From JBDSGC01 sp046594105 (GTDB taxonomy: Bacteria > Acidobacteriota > Thermoanaerobaculia > Gp7-AA8): a stretch of 10,542 nucleotides of DNA. Location of the stretch: NCBI GenBank assembly GCA_046594105.1, contig JBKJQB010000245.1, forward strand, positions 1-10,542. Direction: 5' to 3'. Of the stretch, positions 1-7,373 are shown piece by piece. The position numbers and the translations under genes were made by a program. The stretch's first letter is position 1. Each line of letters begins with the position of its first letter. The notes under the pieces were generated by a model. The model did no database searches. It was not told the origin of the DNA and saw only the letters and a list, made by a program, of their open reading frames with translations.

Positions 1-1
1 G

Positions 2-1213
2 CATGGCCTGGCCTACTTCGACGGGACCCATCTCTACGAGCACGCCGATCCGCGCAAAGGCTTTCATCCCGACTGGAGCTCGTTCATTTTCAACTATGGG
101 CGGAACGAGGTCCGCTCGTTTCTTCTCTCCAGCGCGCTCTACTGGCTGGGCGTGTACCACGCGGACGGGCTTCGGGTGGATGCGGTGGCTTCGATGCTTT
201 ACCTCGACTACTCGCGCAAGCAGGGGGAGTGGATTCCGAACGAATCCGGCGGCCGCGAGAACGTGGAGGCCATCCAGTTCCTGCGCCGTCTCAACGAAGA
301 CGTCTACCGCGCCCATCCCGACGTGCAGGTGATCGCTGAGGAGTCCACGGCATGGCCGATGGTCTCGCGACCCACGTACGTTGGCGGGCTGGGATTCGGA
401 ATGAAGTGGGACATGGGCTGGATGCATGACGCGCTTCGCTACTTCTCGAAAAACCCCATCCACCGACGCTTCCATCACAACGACCTGACCTTCCGGATGA
501 TGTATGCCTTCACCGAGAACTTCGTGCTTCCGCTCTCTCACGACGAGGTGGTCCACGGCAAAGGGTCGCTGATCAGAAAGATGCCGGGCGACGACTGGCA
601 GAAGTTCGCAAACCTCCGGCTGCTCTTTGCGCATATGTACGCGCAGCCGGCCAAGAAACTGCTGTTCATGGGCGGAGAGTTTGGTCAGTCCCGGGAGTGG
701 AACCACGATCGCAGCCTGGACTGGCAACTGCTCGACTACCTCCCGCACGCCACGCTGCAGCGCTGGGTGGAAGACCTCAACAAGGCGTACCGCGATGTGC
801 CGGCGCTCCACGAGCTGGACTTCTCCGGCGACGGGTTCGAGTGGATCGACTGCTGCGACTCCGAGAACAGTGTGGTGTCGATCCTGCGCAAGTCGAAGTC
901 AGGAAAATCGGTGGCCATCGTCCTCAACTTCACGCCGCACCCGCGGCACAACTACATGGTGGGAGTGCCCACCGGCGGCGCGTGGGAGGAAATCCTGAAC
1001 AGCGACGCGACCATCTACGGCGGAAGTGGCCAGGGAAACATGGGCACCGTGGAGGCTTCTCCCATCCCGCTGCATGGACGCCGCTGGTCGGTGAACCTGA
1101 CCCTGCCGCCGCTGGGGGCAGTCTTCCTGCTGTCTCCGTCCCTCGAAGAGGCGGAGTTGGCCTCCCTCGCTGATGTGCGCGAACGCGTTGAGCTCGATGA
1201 GGTTAACTTTTGA
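2..1213 (+). CDS. glgB: 1,4-alpha-glucan branching enzyme GlgB, 5'-truncated by window edge
   Basis: This is the C-terminal 403 residues of a GH13 branching enzyme, which moves an alpha-1,4-glucan segment onto an alpha-1,6 position during cytoplasmic glycogen synthesis. The reading frame is open from base 2, so the N-terminal domains (carbohydrate-binding module and start of the barrel) lie outside the window; complete GlgB is usually about 630-730 residues. The visible part opens with HGLAYFDGTHLYEHADPR, very close to the E. coli protein as I recall it. The three catalytic acids are present: the nucleophile Asp in DGLRVDAVASM (codon at 179), the acid/base Glu in VIAEES, and the stabilising Asp in LPLSHDEVVHGKGSL. 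The C-terminal all-beta domain follows (about 790-1170). The gene converges on the exosortase-associated gene with a 37-base gap, and I see no terminator hairpin there. Identification is very secure. Confidence 0.97.
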   Translation, partial: HGLAYFDGTHLYEHADPRKGFHPDWSSFIFNYGRNEVRSFLLSSALYWLGVYHADGLRVDAVASMLYLDYSRKQGEWIPNESGGRENVEAIQFLRRLNEDVYRAHPDVQVIAEESTAWPMVSRPTYVGGLGFGMKWDMGWMHDALRYFSKNPIHRRFHHNDLTFRMMYAFTENFVLPLSHDEVVHGKGSLIRKMPGDDWQKFANLRLLFAHMYAQPAKKLLFMGGEFGQSREWNHDRSLDWQLLDYLPHATLQRWVEDLNKAYRDVPALHELDFSGDGFEWIDCCDSENSVVSILRKSKSGKSVAIVLNFTPHPRHNYMVGVPTGGAWEEILNSDATIYGGSGQGNMGTVEASPIPLHGRRWSVNLTLPPLGAVFLLSPSLEEAELASLADVRERVELDEVNF

Positions 1214-1250
1214 CGATCGGCGTGCTCCTCGGCCTGGATCACGCTGCTGA

Positions 1251-1811
1251 TCATCGGCGCTTCCGCTTTTTCACCGGAGCGATCTTGTTTCTGGCGTCAA
1301 CAGCCGTCTCCTGCGACGACACCCAGTAGCAGGCAAACGGGATGGCGAACATTGCGCCGATGCGATAGACGAACTCCGCGGCCTGCCAGAGGTCCTGCGC
1401 CACGCCGGAGTAGTGACGGTCGCCCCATTCCGGCAATCGCACCGCGTAGGTCGCCTCCGTGCCCACGACCACCGCGACGACATGCATGGCCACGACCACC
1501 AGAAGGGAAAGCGAGAAACTGCGGAGGCCTCGATCGTGGAACAGATCACGGCGCATAGCGAAGAGCGCCATCAGCAGAACCAGGCTCGCGGTGTATTGAT
1601 CGGCCGGGATCCGCGCCGGCGGAATAGAGGGCCCGCTCACCTGGATCCACCGTCCGCTCCCGGCGAGTGACGCCTGCGCATAACGGGGATCGAGATGCAC
1701 GAGAGGCTGCGCTGCGAACGCCAGAAATCGGTTGTAGGCCGGAGTGGCGTACCACCAGAGCGCGGCGCCGAGGAGCAGTCCCGCGGAGAAGCGCAGCGCG
1801 TTACGCAGCAC
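1251..1811 (-). CDS. Exosortase H-associated membrane protein
   Basis: This 186-residue membrane protein follows exosortase H directly. It starts with GTG at 1811, 11 bases inside the xrtH 3' end, which suggests translational coupling. Four hydrophobic stretches can be read: residues about 7-23, 73-86, 98-118 and 143-165. A polar loop of about 50 residues lies between the first and second, and a strongly basic tail (VKKRKRR) ends the protein, probably on the cytoplasmic side. I recognise no catalytic motif. Small membrane proteins of this kind are known as a conserved partner encoded beside XrtH (IPTLxxWG-CTERM type). Their job is not established; assisting the exosortase or substrate delivery is a guess. 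The assignment rests on position, size and topology more than on any motif. The stop is 37 bases from the end of convergent glgB. Confidence 0.7.
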   Translation of the reverse strand: MLRNALRFSAGLLLGAALWWYATPAYNRFLAFAAQPLVHLDPRYAQASLAGSGRWIQVSGPSIPPARIPADQYTASLVLLMALFAMRRDLFHDRGLRSFSLSLLVVVAMHVVAVVVGTEATYAVRLPEWGDRHYSGVAQDLWQAAEFVYRIGAMFAIPFACYWVSSQETAVDARNKIAPVKKRKRR

Positions 1812-2289
1812 GCGGCGTCCCTGCGCGACGGGACCACAGCATGAAGAAGCCGATGGTTGCGCCGAAGATGACGGTCTGCCAGATCACGGTGTGGAACGTC
1901 TCGAACGCCGCCGGCTGGTGACAGCCGATCCAGTACAGCGAGACCACCCGAGCCAGATTCAGGATCTGCAACAGCACGACTCCGATGCCCACCGCGGCGA
2001 GCTTCTCCTTCCACGGCGCAGGGAAGGCCAGGATCGCCGCGACGAGAAAAAGCGTTGCCTCCAGAGCGTTGCACCCGTTCTTGATCTCCACCGAAAAGCA
2101 TGGCCCGCTGATCGACATGCCCCTGGTAGTGACGTCCTCTCCCAGCGCATGCAGCAGTCGTCCGGACACCGCCGCAATGCCGGTGGTGATCGGCTGGACG
2201 ACCGCCGCATCCACCGCAGGGAGCAGCAGCGGCGTCTCGAACAGCGCGAGCAGGACGAAGAAAACAATCAGAAACCGTGCGCGACGCAT
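1801..2289 (-). CDS. xrtH: Exosortase H (transpeptidase-like C-terminal sorting enzyme)
   Basis: Exosortases are integral-membrane cysteine proteases or transpeptidases. They process proteins bearing a C-terminal motif, transmembrane helix and basic tail, and XrtH is the short type paired with IPTLxxWG-CTERM targets. From ATG 2289 the protein has 162 residues. A first transmembrane helix (about 5-24) is followed by a periplasmic-type loop, and three further hydrophobic stretches carry the expected catalytic triad: Cys73 in KNGCNALEATLF, Arg114 in LNLARVVSLYWIG, and His133 in FETFHTVIWQTVIF. An in-frame GTG at 2310 would add seven polar residues; neither start has a convincing ribosome-binding site, and I prefer the ATG because the hydrophobic helix begins right after it. 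The next gene overlaps its end by 11 bases. Family membership is clear from the triad; subtype H is inferred from length and the partner gene. No sorting-signal substrate is encoded in this window. Confidence 0.87.
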   Translation of the reverse strand: MRRARFLIVFFVLLALFETPLLLPAVDAAVVQPITTGIAAVSGRLLHALGEDVTTRGMSISGPCFSVEIKNGCNALEATLFLVAAILAFPAPWKEKLAAVGIGVVLLQILNLARVVSLYWIGCHQPAAFETFHTVIWQTVIFGATIGFFMLWSRRAGTPRAA

Positions 2290-2410
2290 GAGCGGCGTGC
2301 AGTGTCGCACGAGAGTCGTTGCCAGCGTTGCTCACGCGGTTCTCGTGGTGTAGCGAACGACCATTTTTCCTGCGCGCGCCCGCACTCGCACCCGGCTACC
2401 CCGTCGGCGC

Positions 2411-2827
2411 TTACTTGCGCGCGTCCGATCGGCGAAGCTTCGATTTCCAGGTGAGCATGAGGCGGTCGGCGGTGAGAAGCGTTGCTCCATTCAGGAGAGC
2501 GGTCGCGGCGATGATCCGGTCCGGGGGATCGCCGTGGAAGTGAGGGAGTTGCGCAGCAGTGATGGCCAGGTCGCCGGTGACGGGGATCTCGATGATGCCG
2601 AGTCTCACGACGTCCGATCGCCAAGAGGCAACATCATCCTGGAGTGTGATGCGGCCCTTTGCTCTCAGCATCGCCACTTCCCAGAAGGTCATCGCAGACA
2701 CAGCAACCTGGTCGGCGATGAACTCGCGGTCGATGGTCTCCTTCGCCCGGCGGCCGAGAGCGGAGTCGGCGGCCAGCAACCAGATGAGGGTGTGCGTGTC
2801 GAGAACGATCAGCGCTCGGCCTCCCAC
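2411..2827 (-). CDS. vapC: PIN-domain ribonuclease toxin, VapC family
   Basis: This 138-residue protein is a single PIN domain, a metal-dependent RNase acting as the toxin of a type II toxin-antitoxin pair. The acidic metal-binding residues are all present: Asp10 in VLDTHTLIWLL, Glu50 in SAMTFWEVAML, Asp100 and Asp103 in HGDPPDRIIAATA, and Asp121 in LLTADRL. HxDPxDR is typical of the PIN group that pairs with Phd-type antitoxins. It starts with GTG at 2827, 19 bases inside the antitoxin gene, an arrangement that usually couples toxin translation to antitoxin translation. No conserved residue is missing, so the toxin looks intact. The RNA target (tRNA or rRNA) cannot be read from sequence. About 100 bases without a gene separate it from xrtH downstream. 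Confidence 0.93.
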   Translation of the reverse strand: MGGRALIVLDTHTLIWLLAADSALGRRAKETIDREFIADQVAVSAMTFWEVAMLRAKGRITLQDDVASWRSDVVRLGIIEIPVTGDLAITAAQLPHFHGDPPDRIIAATALLNGATLLTADRLMLTWKSKLRRSDARK

Positions 2828-3066
2828 TCGTCCTCGATCGGCGCGACGATGTCACCCAGAATCTCAGCGCTGCCGATCAGCGCGCCGAAGAGAGAAGCCG
2901 GGCGGTCCTGGACCGTGGTGAGCCTGGATACCGGTCGCCCATTCTTGGTGATGATGATTTCCTGTCCGGTTTTCTCCACCTCATCCATCAGCTTGAGGCA
3001 TCGAGCTTTGAAATCGGAGGCGGTGATGGTGTGAGTTTTCGTCTTGCTGACCATGGTCATGACCAT
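2809..3066 (-). CDS. Phd/YefM-family antitoxin
   Basis: This 85-residue antitoxin partners the PIN toxin that overlaps its last 19 bases. The N-terminal DNA-binding half carries the Phd/YefM signature: ITASDFKARCLKLMDEVEKTG, then a strand and turn reading EIIITKNGRPVSRL. The C-terminal part (about 55-85), with SLFG, GDIVAPI and a terminal DEWEAER, matches the segment that wraps and inhibits PIN toxins. Three in-frame ATGs (3066, 3060, 3054) lie in the first five codons; I took the first, since TGAG lies five bases before it, but the start at 3054 (MVSKTKTHTITASDF) would fit the family equally well. The gene begins six bases after the malQ stop, so it may be read through from malQ as well as autoregulated through the palindromes over its start codons. 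Confidence 0.92.
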   Translation of the reverse strand: MVMTMVSKTKTHTITASDFKARCLKLMDEVEKTGQEIIITKNGRPVSRLTTVQDRPASLFGALIGSAEILGDIVAPIEDEWEAER

Positions 3067-3069
3067 GGT
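3050..3069. promoter_or_regulatory. Candidate autoregulatory operator: paired palindromes over the antitoxin start
   Basis: The 20 bases form a perfect palindrome made of two identical 8-bp palindromes, ACCATGGT at 3050-3057 and 3062-3069, with centres 12 bp apart and a third palindrome (GTCATGAC) between them. They cover all three candidate ATG codons of the antitoxin. Phd/YefM antitoxins repress their own operons by binding paired short palindromes; in yefM-yoeB, as I recall it, the spacing is also 12 bp centre to centre. Binding here is inferred, and part of the symmetry could follow from repeated Met-Val/Met-Thr codons. Confidence 0.5.
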
Positions 3070-3072
3070 AAC

Positions 3073-4596
3073 TCAGACCACGATCCGGCCGCTGATCTCC
3101 GCCAGCTTGCGCAGTTCCTCGGCGTGCCGTTCACTGAGTGCGCCCGGTGCGCAGCGCCAGGACCAGTTGTCGTCGCAGGCACCCGGGCGGTTCATCCGCG
3201 CTTCGCTGCCCAGGCCAAGGATGTCCTGAGCGGGCACGATGGCCGTGCGCGCGACCGAGGTGTAGGCGGCTCGGATCAGCGCTGCGGGCGCGTCCTCCGC
3301 CCGGGCGATGCCGAGGTAGGACGAGGCGAACGCGCGCTCCTCGTCGGGGGCGTGCTCGAACCAGCCGCGCGCGGTGTCGTTGTCGTGCGTTCCGGTGTAG
3401 ACGACGGTCAGCGGTTCGTAGCAATGGGGGAGATGGGGACTGCCAGTCTGACTGAAGGCGAACTGGAGGATCTTCATGCCGGGGACGCCGATGGCTTTGC
3501 GCAGCGCGTGGACTTCCGGCGTGATGAAGCCGAGGTCCTCGGCCACCAGCGGAAGTTCTCCCATCTCTTCCTGAATCGCGTCGAAGAGGGCCTTGCCCGG
3601 GCCGGGCATCCAGCGGCCGTGAATCGCCGTCGGTTCACTGGCCGGAATCTCCCAGTAAGCAACGAAGCCGCGGAAGTGATCGATGCGAACGACGTCGGCG
3701 AATCGCAGCGCCGCGCGGAATCGCGACACCCACCAGCGGTAGTCGGTCGCGTCCAGCACGTCCCAGCGATAGAGGGGGTTGCCCCAGCGCTGACCGGTGG
3801 TGGAGAAGTAGTCGGGAGGAACGCCGGCCACGACCGTCGGTTGCCCGCTCGCGTCGAGCTGGAAGATCTCGCGATTGCTCCAGACGTCCGCGCTGTCCCA
3901 GGCCACGTAGATGGGCACGTCGCCCAGGATCCTGATTCCCCGCTGCTCGGCTGCGCTGCGCACCGCGGCCCACTGGCTGAAGAACAGCCACTGCACGTAC
4001 TTGTGAAACCGCAGATCGATGGCGAACTCGCGAAGGGAGAGCGCGATCGCCGCCTCCTGGCGATTGGCCAGGGCAGCCGGCCACTCGGACCAGGTGGCGC
4101 CACCGTTCTCGTCTTTCAAGGTTACGTAGAGCGCCCAGTCGTCGAGCCAGAGGTTGTCGCGCTCGAAGGCGGCAAGCTCGGTCCGATGCTCGCTGCTTCC
4201 AGCGGCCTCGAACGCAGTGAAGGACTGTCGCAGCAAACGCGTTTTGACCGCGGTGACCCCCTCGAAGTCGACTGCAGAGTGGTTCGGGAATGAGGGGAGA
4301 TCCGTCAGCAGGGCCGCCGGCAGCAAACCGTCGCTGACCAGCCGCTCCGGTGAGATGAGCATCGGATTGCCCGCGTAGGACGAGAGACATCCGTACGGCG
4401 AGTTGCCGTACCCGGGAGGATTGAGGGGCAGAACCTGCCAGATGCGCAGCCCCGCGCTCTTTACCCAGTCGAGGAACTGGATGGCTTCATCCCCCAGATC
4501 TCCGATGCCGAAGCGGCCGGGAAGGGAGGTGGGATGCAGCAGGACGCCGGCGGCACGGCCGTCCGGCTCAATCGTCGCGGAGTGGTGAACGTTCAT
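3073..4596 (-). CDS. malQ: 4-alpha-glucanotransferase (amylomaltase)
   Basis: MalQ is a cytoplasmic GH77 enzyme that transfers alpha-1,4-glucan segments between maltodextrins, releasing glucose. The 507-residue length is normal. Family landmarks appear in order: GVLLHPTSLPGRFGIGDLG (about 17-35), WQVLPLNPPGYGNSPY (53-68), the catalytic nucleophile Asp306 in VRIDHFRGF, the acid/base Glu353 in LVAEDLGFITPEV, and the transition-state Asp405 in GTHDNDTARGW. The 250s-type loop reading PDYFSTTGQRWGNPLY (261-276) is also present. Translation starts at ATG 4596; no strong ribosome-binding site is visible. The stop is six bases before the antitoxin start downstream, and the GH57 gene lies 70 bases upstream on the same strand, so the two glucan genes are probably one transcript. 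Together with the separate alpha-1,6-glucosidase at 7374 it would give complete debranching. Confidence 0.97.
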   Translation of the reverse strand: MNVHHSATIEPDGRAAGVLLHPTSLPGRFGIGDLGDEAIQFLDWVKSAGLRIWQVLPLNPPGYGNSPYGCLSSYAGNPMLISPERLVSDGLLPAALLTDLPSFPNHSAVDFEGVTAVKTRLLRQSFTAFEAAGSSEHRTELAAFERDNLWLDDWALYVTLKDENGGATWSEWPAALANRQEAAIALSLREFAIDLRFHKYVQWLFFSQWAAVRSAAEQRGIRILGDVPIYVAWDSADVWSNREIFQLDASGQPTVVAGVPPDYFSTTGQRWGNPLYRWDVLDATDYRWWVSRFRAALRFADVVRIDHFRGFVAYWEIPASEPTAIHGRWMPGPGKALFDAIQEEMGELPLVAEDLGFITPEVHALRKAIGVPGMKILQFAFSQTGSPHLPHCYEPLTVVYTGTHDNDTARGWFEHAPDEERAFASSYLGIARAEDAPAALIRAAYTSVARTAIVPAQDILGLGSEARMNRPGACDDNWSWRCAPGALSERHAEELRKLAEISGRIVV

Positions 4597-4601
4597 GCGA
4601 A

Positions 4602-4653
4602 GGGGACGGGCTCCAGGGGTGGTGAGCGGCGGGCGGGGGAGGGTGCGAACGGG
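4602..4653 (+). other. G-run-rich intergenic stretch, potential G-quadruplex
   Basis: The short gap between malQ and the GH57 gene carries seven plus-strand G runs of three or more (4602, 4608, 4616, 4631, 4635, 4641 and 4651). The tightest part, GGGCGGGGGAGGG, has one-base loops. The genes on either side are transcribed from the minus strand, so their RNA is C-rich here and the G-rich strand is the template. It could fold as DNA, but high local GC alone may explain it. Confidence 0.3.
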
Positions 4654-4666
4654 TGGCGCAGGACTC

Positions 4667-7177
4667 TCATCCGCGCGCCTCGGGGCTGATCAGCAGCTTT
4701 TCTCCGAGGGCATCGAAACGCTGGAGCCAGCGGTTGGCGGATTGCGAGCCGTTGCCGGCATTCGAAGCGATCACCGCGCGCTTCGATCTCTTCAGTTCGT
4801 AGTAGTCGTTCTGCGGTTTTCGCAGATCGACGTCGACCCCGGAGTTGCGAACCACGGTGACGATCTCCTCCCAGGTCTCCAGCAGGGAAAGGTCGTCGGA
4901 GTCGGCGCGGAACGCATCGGCCGCATGGTCGACGGCGTGCTTGAGCGCGAGCAGGGTCGCTTCGTCGAGGGCCACGCCTTCCGCCTGGGCATCGCGCAGA
5001 TGCTGCTCCAGCTGGCCGACCGAAAGCTCTTCGGCGCCGGCGAGGCGTCGCAGCTGGATGTTCACGTCGAACTCCGCGGCGGTGCGCAGGACCTTCGGCA
5101 GGGGGACGCCCAGCGCGGCGTGGAAACGCATCAGCGGGTCGTAGCGCTCATGGAGCTGGCGAAAGGCGCTCTCCGCCTCGCTGAGAGTGGCGTCGCACAG
5201 AATGCTGAGGATGCGCCGCTGCTCATCTTTGAAGAGGTTGCGGATCGACAGCAGCGGTTCTCCGAAGTGCTCATCCAGCACGCGGATGACCGACGAGATC
5301 CCGTTGACGCGCAGGTCCTCGCTGAGGGCACGTTTCATGGCCTCGTAGTGATCGGCGGTGGTCGCCGGGCGCACGCCGCCGGTGAGCTCCGTTTCTCCGA
5401 GGTGGATGACGATGAATTCGAAGGCCGCCTCTTCGCGGGTGATCAGAGAAGTGATGACGATGGAGCCCACGGCCATCCGGGAGCGGCCGGCGCGATACGT
5501 CTCGAAGTCTGTCTGCACGACCCGATAGCAGTAGACCTGATCGTCGTGACCGAAGTGATCGAAGAGCGAGGCCACGGCATAGTGCGCGGCCACGCGCCGG
5601 AGGTCGAGGCGTGTGGGGATCACTTCGCGCTCGTAGATCTGCCTCGCATCTCCGTGCGCCGGAAGGTTGCTGCGCGCGCCGGAGAGCCGCTGGAGAAAGT
5701 CGAGCTCCAGGCTCCGGCCGGAGACTCGCTCGGCGAGCTGGATGACGCGCGCGGCGTAATGCAGGACCTGCACGGTCTCGATTCCTGAGATGTCGTTGAA
5801 GAACCAGCCGCAGCTGGTGAACATCAGCATGGAGTTGCGCTGCATCTCCAGAAGCTCCAGCGCGGTGACCTGGATCTGCTTCACGGAGCGCGACTGAGAG
5901 GCCACCGCGGCGGCCACGACGCCGTCCCGGTCGGACGAGGAGCTGTCGCGAATCGTTTCGTCGCCGTCCGGAAGGAAACAGTGGCGGTCCAGAAAGGAGT
6001 CGACGGTCTCGTCGGAGCGATCGAGGACCACATCGATGTACTGATCGCGAGCGGCCCAGGGGTCGTGGAGGAGGGCCAGGCCCTGCGTTTCGAAAATGGT
6101 GGCGCACTGGTCGCGCAGCCAGTCCAGCGCCGTTCGCAGCGGCTCGCGCCACTGCTGATTCCAGCCGGCGCCCGCGCCGGTGTTGCAGCCGCAGTCGCGT
6201 TGCCAGCGGCCCACTCCATGGCTGCAGCTCCAGGCGGTGTTTTCCACCACCTCCACTTCGTGGGTGGGGGGATTCTCGGCGAGGAACTGCGCGTAGTTCG
6301 CCACGCGCGAGAGCTTGTGCTCATTGATGTAGTCGATGGCGTAGGCCAGAGCCATGTCGCCATTGCGGTGATGGTGGCCGTAGGTCTCGCCGTCGGTGGC
6401 GATGTTGACCAGCTGGGGATGATCGCGGCGCTCCGAGAATGCGCCGAGCAGCCGGTGCGCGAGGTTCTCGCCACGAGCCAGCAGCTGCTCGAAGGCGATG
6501 GCCCGGGAGATCGGGCCGTCGTAGAAAAAAATCGTGATGGAACGGCCGGACGGGAGCCGGCAGAGGTAGGGCATGGTCGGATCGATGGAGCCGACATGCC
6601 CGTTCCAGTCATCGTCTCCCGTCGCTTTCCATCGCAGGGCCTGATGCGGCTCGAGGATGGTGAAGGTGATCCCTTCCGCTGCCAGTGCCTCCAGCGAGGA
6701 GGTGTCCACCGCCGTTTCCGGAAGCCACATGCCCTCCGGTTTCCGGCCGAAGCGAGTCTCGAAATCACGGATTCCCCAGCGAACCTGGGTGCGCTGGTCC
6801 CGTTCGCTGGCCAGCGGCATGATCATGTGGTTGTAGGCTTGGGCGATGGCGGAGCCGTACCCGAAACGTTCGCGGCTGACCCGGTCCGCTTCCAGCACCG
6901 CGGCGTAGGTCTCGCGTTCGAATTGCGACATCCATGAGAGCAGTGTCGGCCCGAAGTTGAAGCTGATGGAGGAGTAGTTGTTGACAATCTTGGCGATGCG
7001 ATCGCGGGCGTCGAGAATGCGCGAGGTGGCGTTCGGCTCGTAGCATTCGGCGCAGATTCGCTCGTTCCAGTCGTGGTACGGAGTGGCCGAATCCTGGGTC
7101 TCGATGGCCTCCAGCCAGGGGTTCTCCCGCGGAGGCTGATAGAAGTGTCCATGAATGCAGATGAAGCGGATTCGCAC
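4667..7177 (-). CDS. Glycoside hydrolase family 57 protein with DUF3536 C-terminal region
   Basis: This large cytoplasmic enzyme (836 residues from GTG 7177) has an N-terminal GH57 barrel and a long C-terminal DUF3536-type region. GH57 landmarks: HGHFYQPPRENPW at 9-21 (the HQP-like first motif), the probable nucleophile Glu154 in GMWLPETAVD, and the probable acid/base Asp262 in ATDGETYGHHH. Two cysteine groups stand out: CAEC at about 42-45 and CSHGVGRWQRDCGC at about 318-331. GH57 enzymes retain configuration on alpha-glucans (amylase, branching or glucanotransferase types); the reaction of the DUF3536 group is not established, but the flanking malQ and debranching genes point to glycogen or maltodextrin. 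The frame stays open to a GTG at 7309, adding 44 residues of low-complexity sequence without family resemblance; I chose 7177 because the conserved region begins there, although no clear ribosome-binding site precedes it. No signal peptide is visible. Confidence 0.9.
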   Translation of the reverse strand: MRIRFICIHGHFYQPPRENPWLEAIETQDSATPYHDWNERICAECYEPNATSRILDARDRIAKIVNNYSSISFNFGPTLLSWMSQFERETYAAVLEADRVSRERFGYGSAIAQAYNHMIMPLASERDQRTQVRWGIRDFETRFGRKPEGMWLPETAVDTSSLEALAAEGITFTILEPHQALRWKATGDDDWNGHVGSIDPTMPYLCRLPSGRSITIFFYDGPISRAIAFEQLLARGENLAHRLLGAFSERRDHPQLVNIATDGETYGHHHRNGDMALAYAIDYINEHKLSRVANYAQFLAENPPTHEVEVVENTAWSCSHGVGRWQRDCGCNTGAGAGWNQQWREPLRTALDWLRDQCATIFETQGLALLHDPWAARDQYIDVVLDRSDETVDSFLDRHCFLPDGDETIRDSSSSDRDGVVAAAVASQSRSVKQIQVTALELLEMQRNSMLMFTSCGWFFNDISGIETVQVLHYAARVIQLAERVSGRSLELDFLQRLSGARSNLPAHGDARQIYEREVIPTRLDLRRVAAHYAVASLFDHFGHDDQVYCYRVVQTDFETYRAGRSRMAVGSIVITSLITREEAAFEFIVIHLGETELTGGVRPATTADHYEAMKRALSEDLRVNGISSVIRVLDEHFGEPLLSIRNLFKDEQRRILSILCDATLSEAESAFRQLHERYDPLMRFHAALGVPLPKVLRTAAEFDVNIQLRRLAGAEELSVGQLEQHLRDAQAEGVALDEATLLALKHAVDHAADAFRADSDDLSLLETWEEIVTVVRNSGVDVDLRKPQNDYYELKRSKRAVIASNAGNGSQSANRWLQRFDALGEKLLISPEARG

Positions 7178-7373
7178 GGGTTTCAGATCGTAGCGCAGAT
7201 GCGGGAGAGCTGCGCCGGGAGCGTGGTGAAGGAGGGTGCGAAGCTTCGCGCCACCATCGGACGGGTCCGCTTTCACTGCTGCTGCGGCGTGTCCCTGCGT
7301 ATTTCGCACGCCCTTCTAAACGAACAAGGTCGCTCTGGCATGCGGCGGCTGATCGCGTCATGATGGTCCTCCG
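7178..7373. promoter_or_regulatory. Divergent intergenic region between the GH57 and debranching genes
   Basis: The two glucan genes point away from each other here, so promoters for both should lie in these 196 bases (64 if the GH57 gene starts at 7309). I could not find a convincing -35/-10 pair on either strand. The best minus-strand match (TTGTTC, 17 bases, AAATAC at 7327-7299) is poor at -10. Neither gene has a clear Shine-Dalgarno sequence. The region is called regulatory from gene orientation only. Confidence 0.4.

Noticed and set aside
1214..1250. Bidirectional terminator between convergent glgB and the exosortase-associated gene
   Set aside because: No stable hairpin and no T run on either strand.
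1637..2454. Long frames on both strands across xrtH (1637-2335 minus, 1744-2454 plus)
   Set aside because: The exosortase frame carries the Cys/Arg/His triad and transmembrane helices; the others are Arg/His-rich shadows.
3031..4293. 420-codon open frame on the plus strand
   Set aside because: It lies entirely opposite malQ, which has all catalytic residues. The translation is Arg/Gly/Val-rich with no recognisable domain, as expected of an antisense frame in high-GC DNA.
4595..5788. 397-codon open frame on the plus strand
   Set aside because: It is opposite the DUF3536 region of the GH57 gene and shows no motif; an antisense shadow.
7178..7309. 44-residue N-terminal extension of the GH57 protein from GTG 7309
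   Set aside because: It has low-complexity composition and no family resemblance, and its AGAAGG lies only two bases from the GTG, too close for a good ribosome-binding site. It is not excluded.
7299..7327. Minus-strand promoter TTGTTC, 17 bases, AAATAC
   Set aside because: Correct spacing, but the -10 box matches consensus at only two positions, so it was not called.
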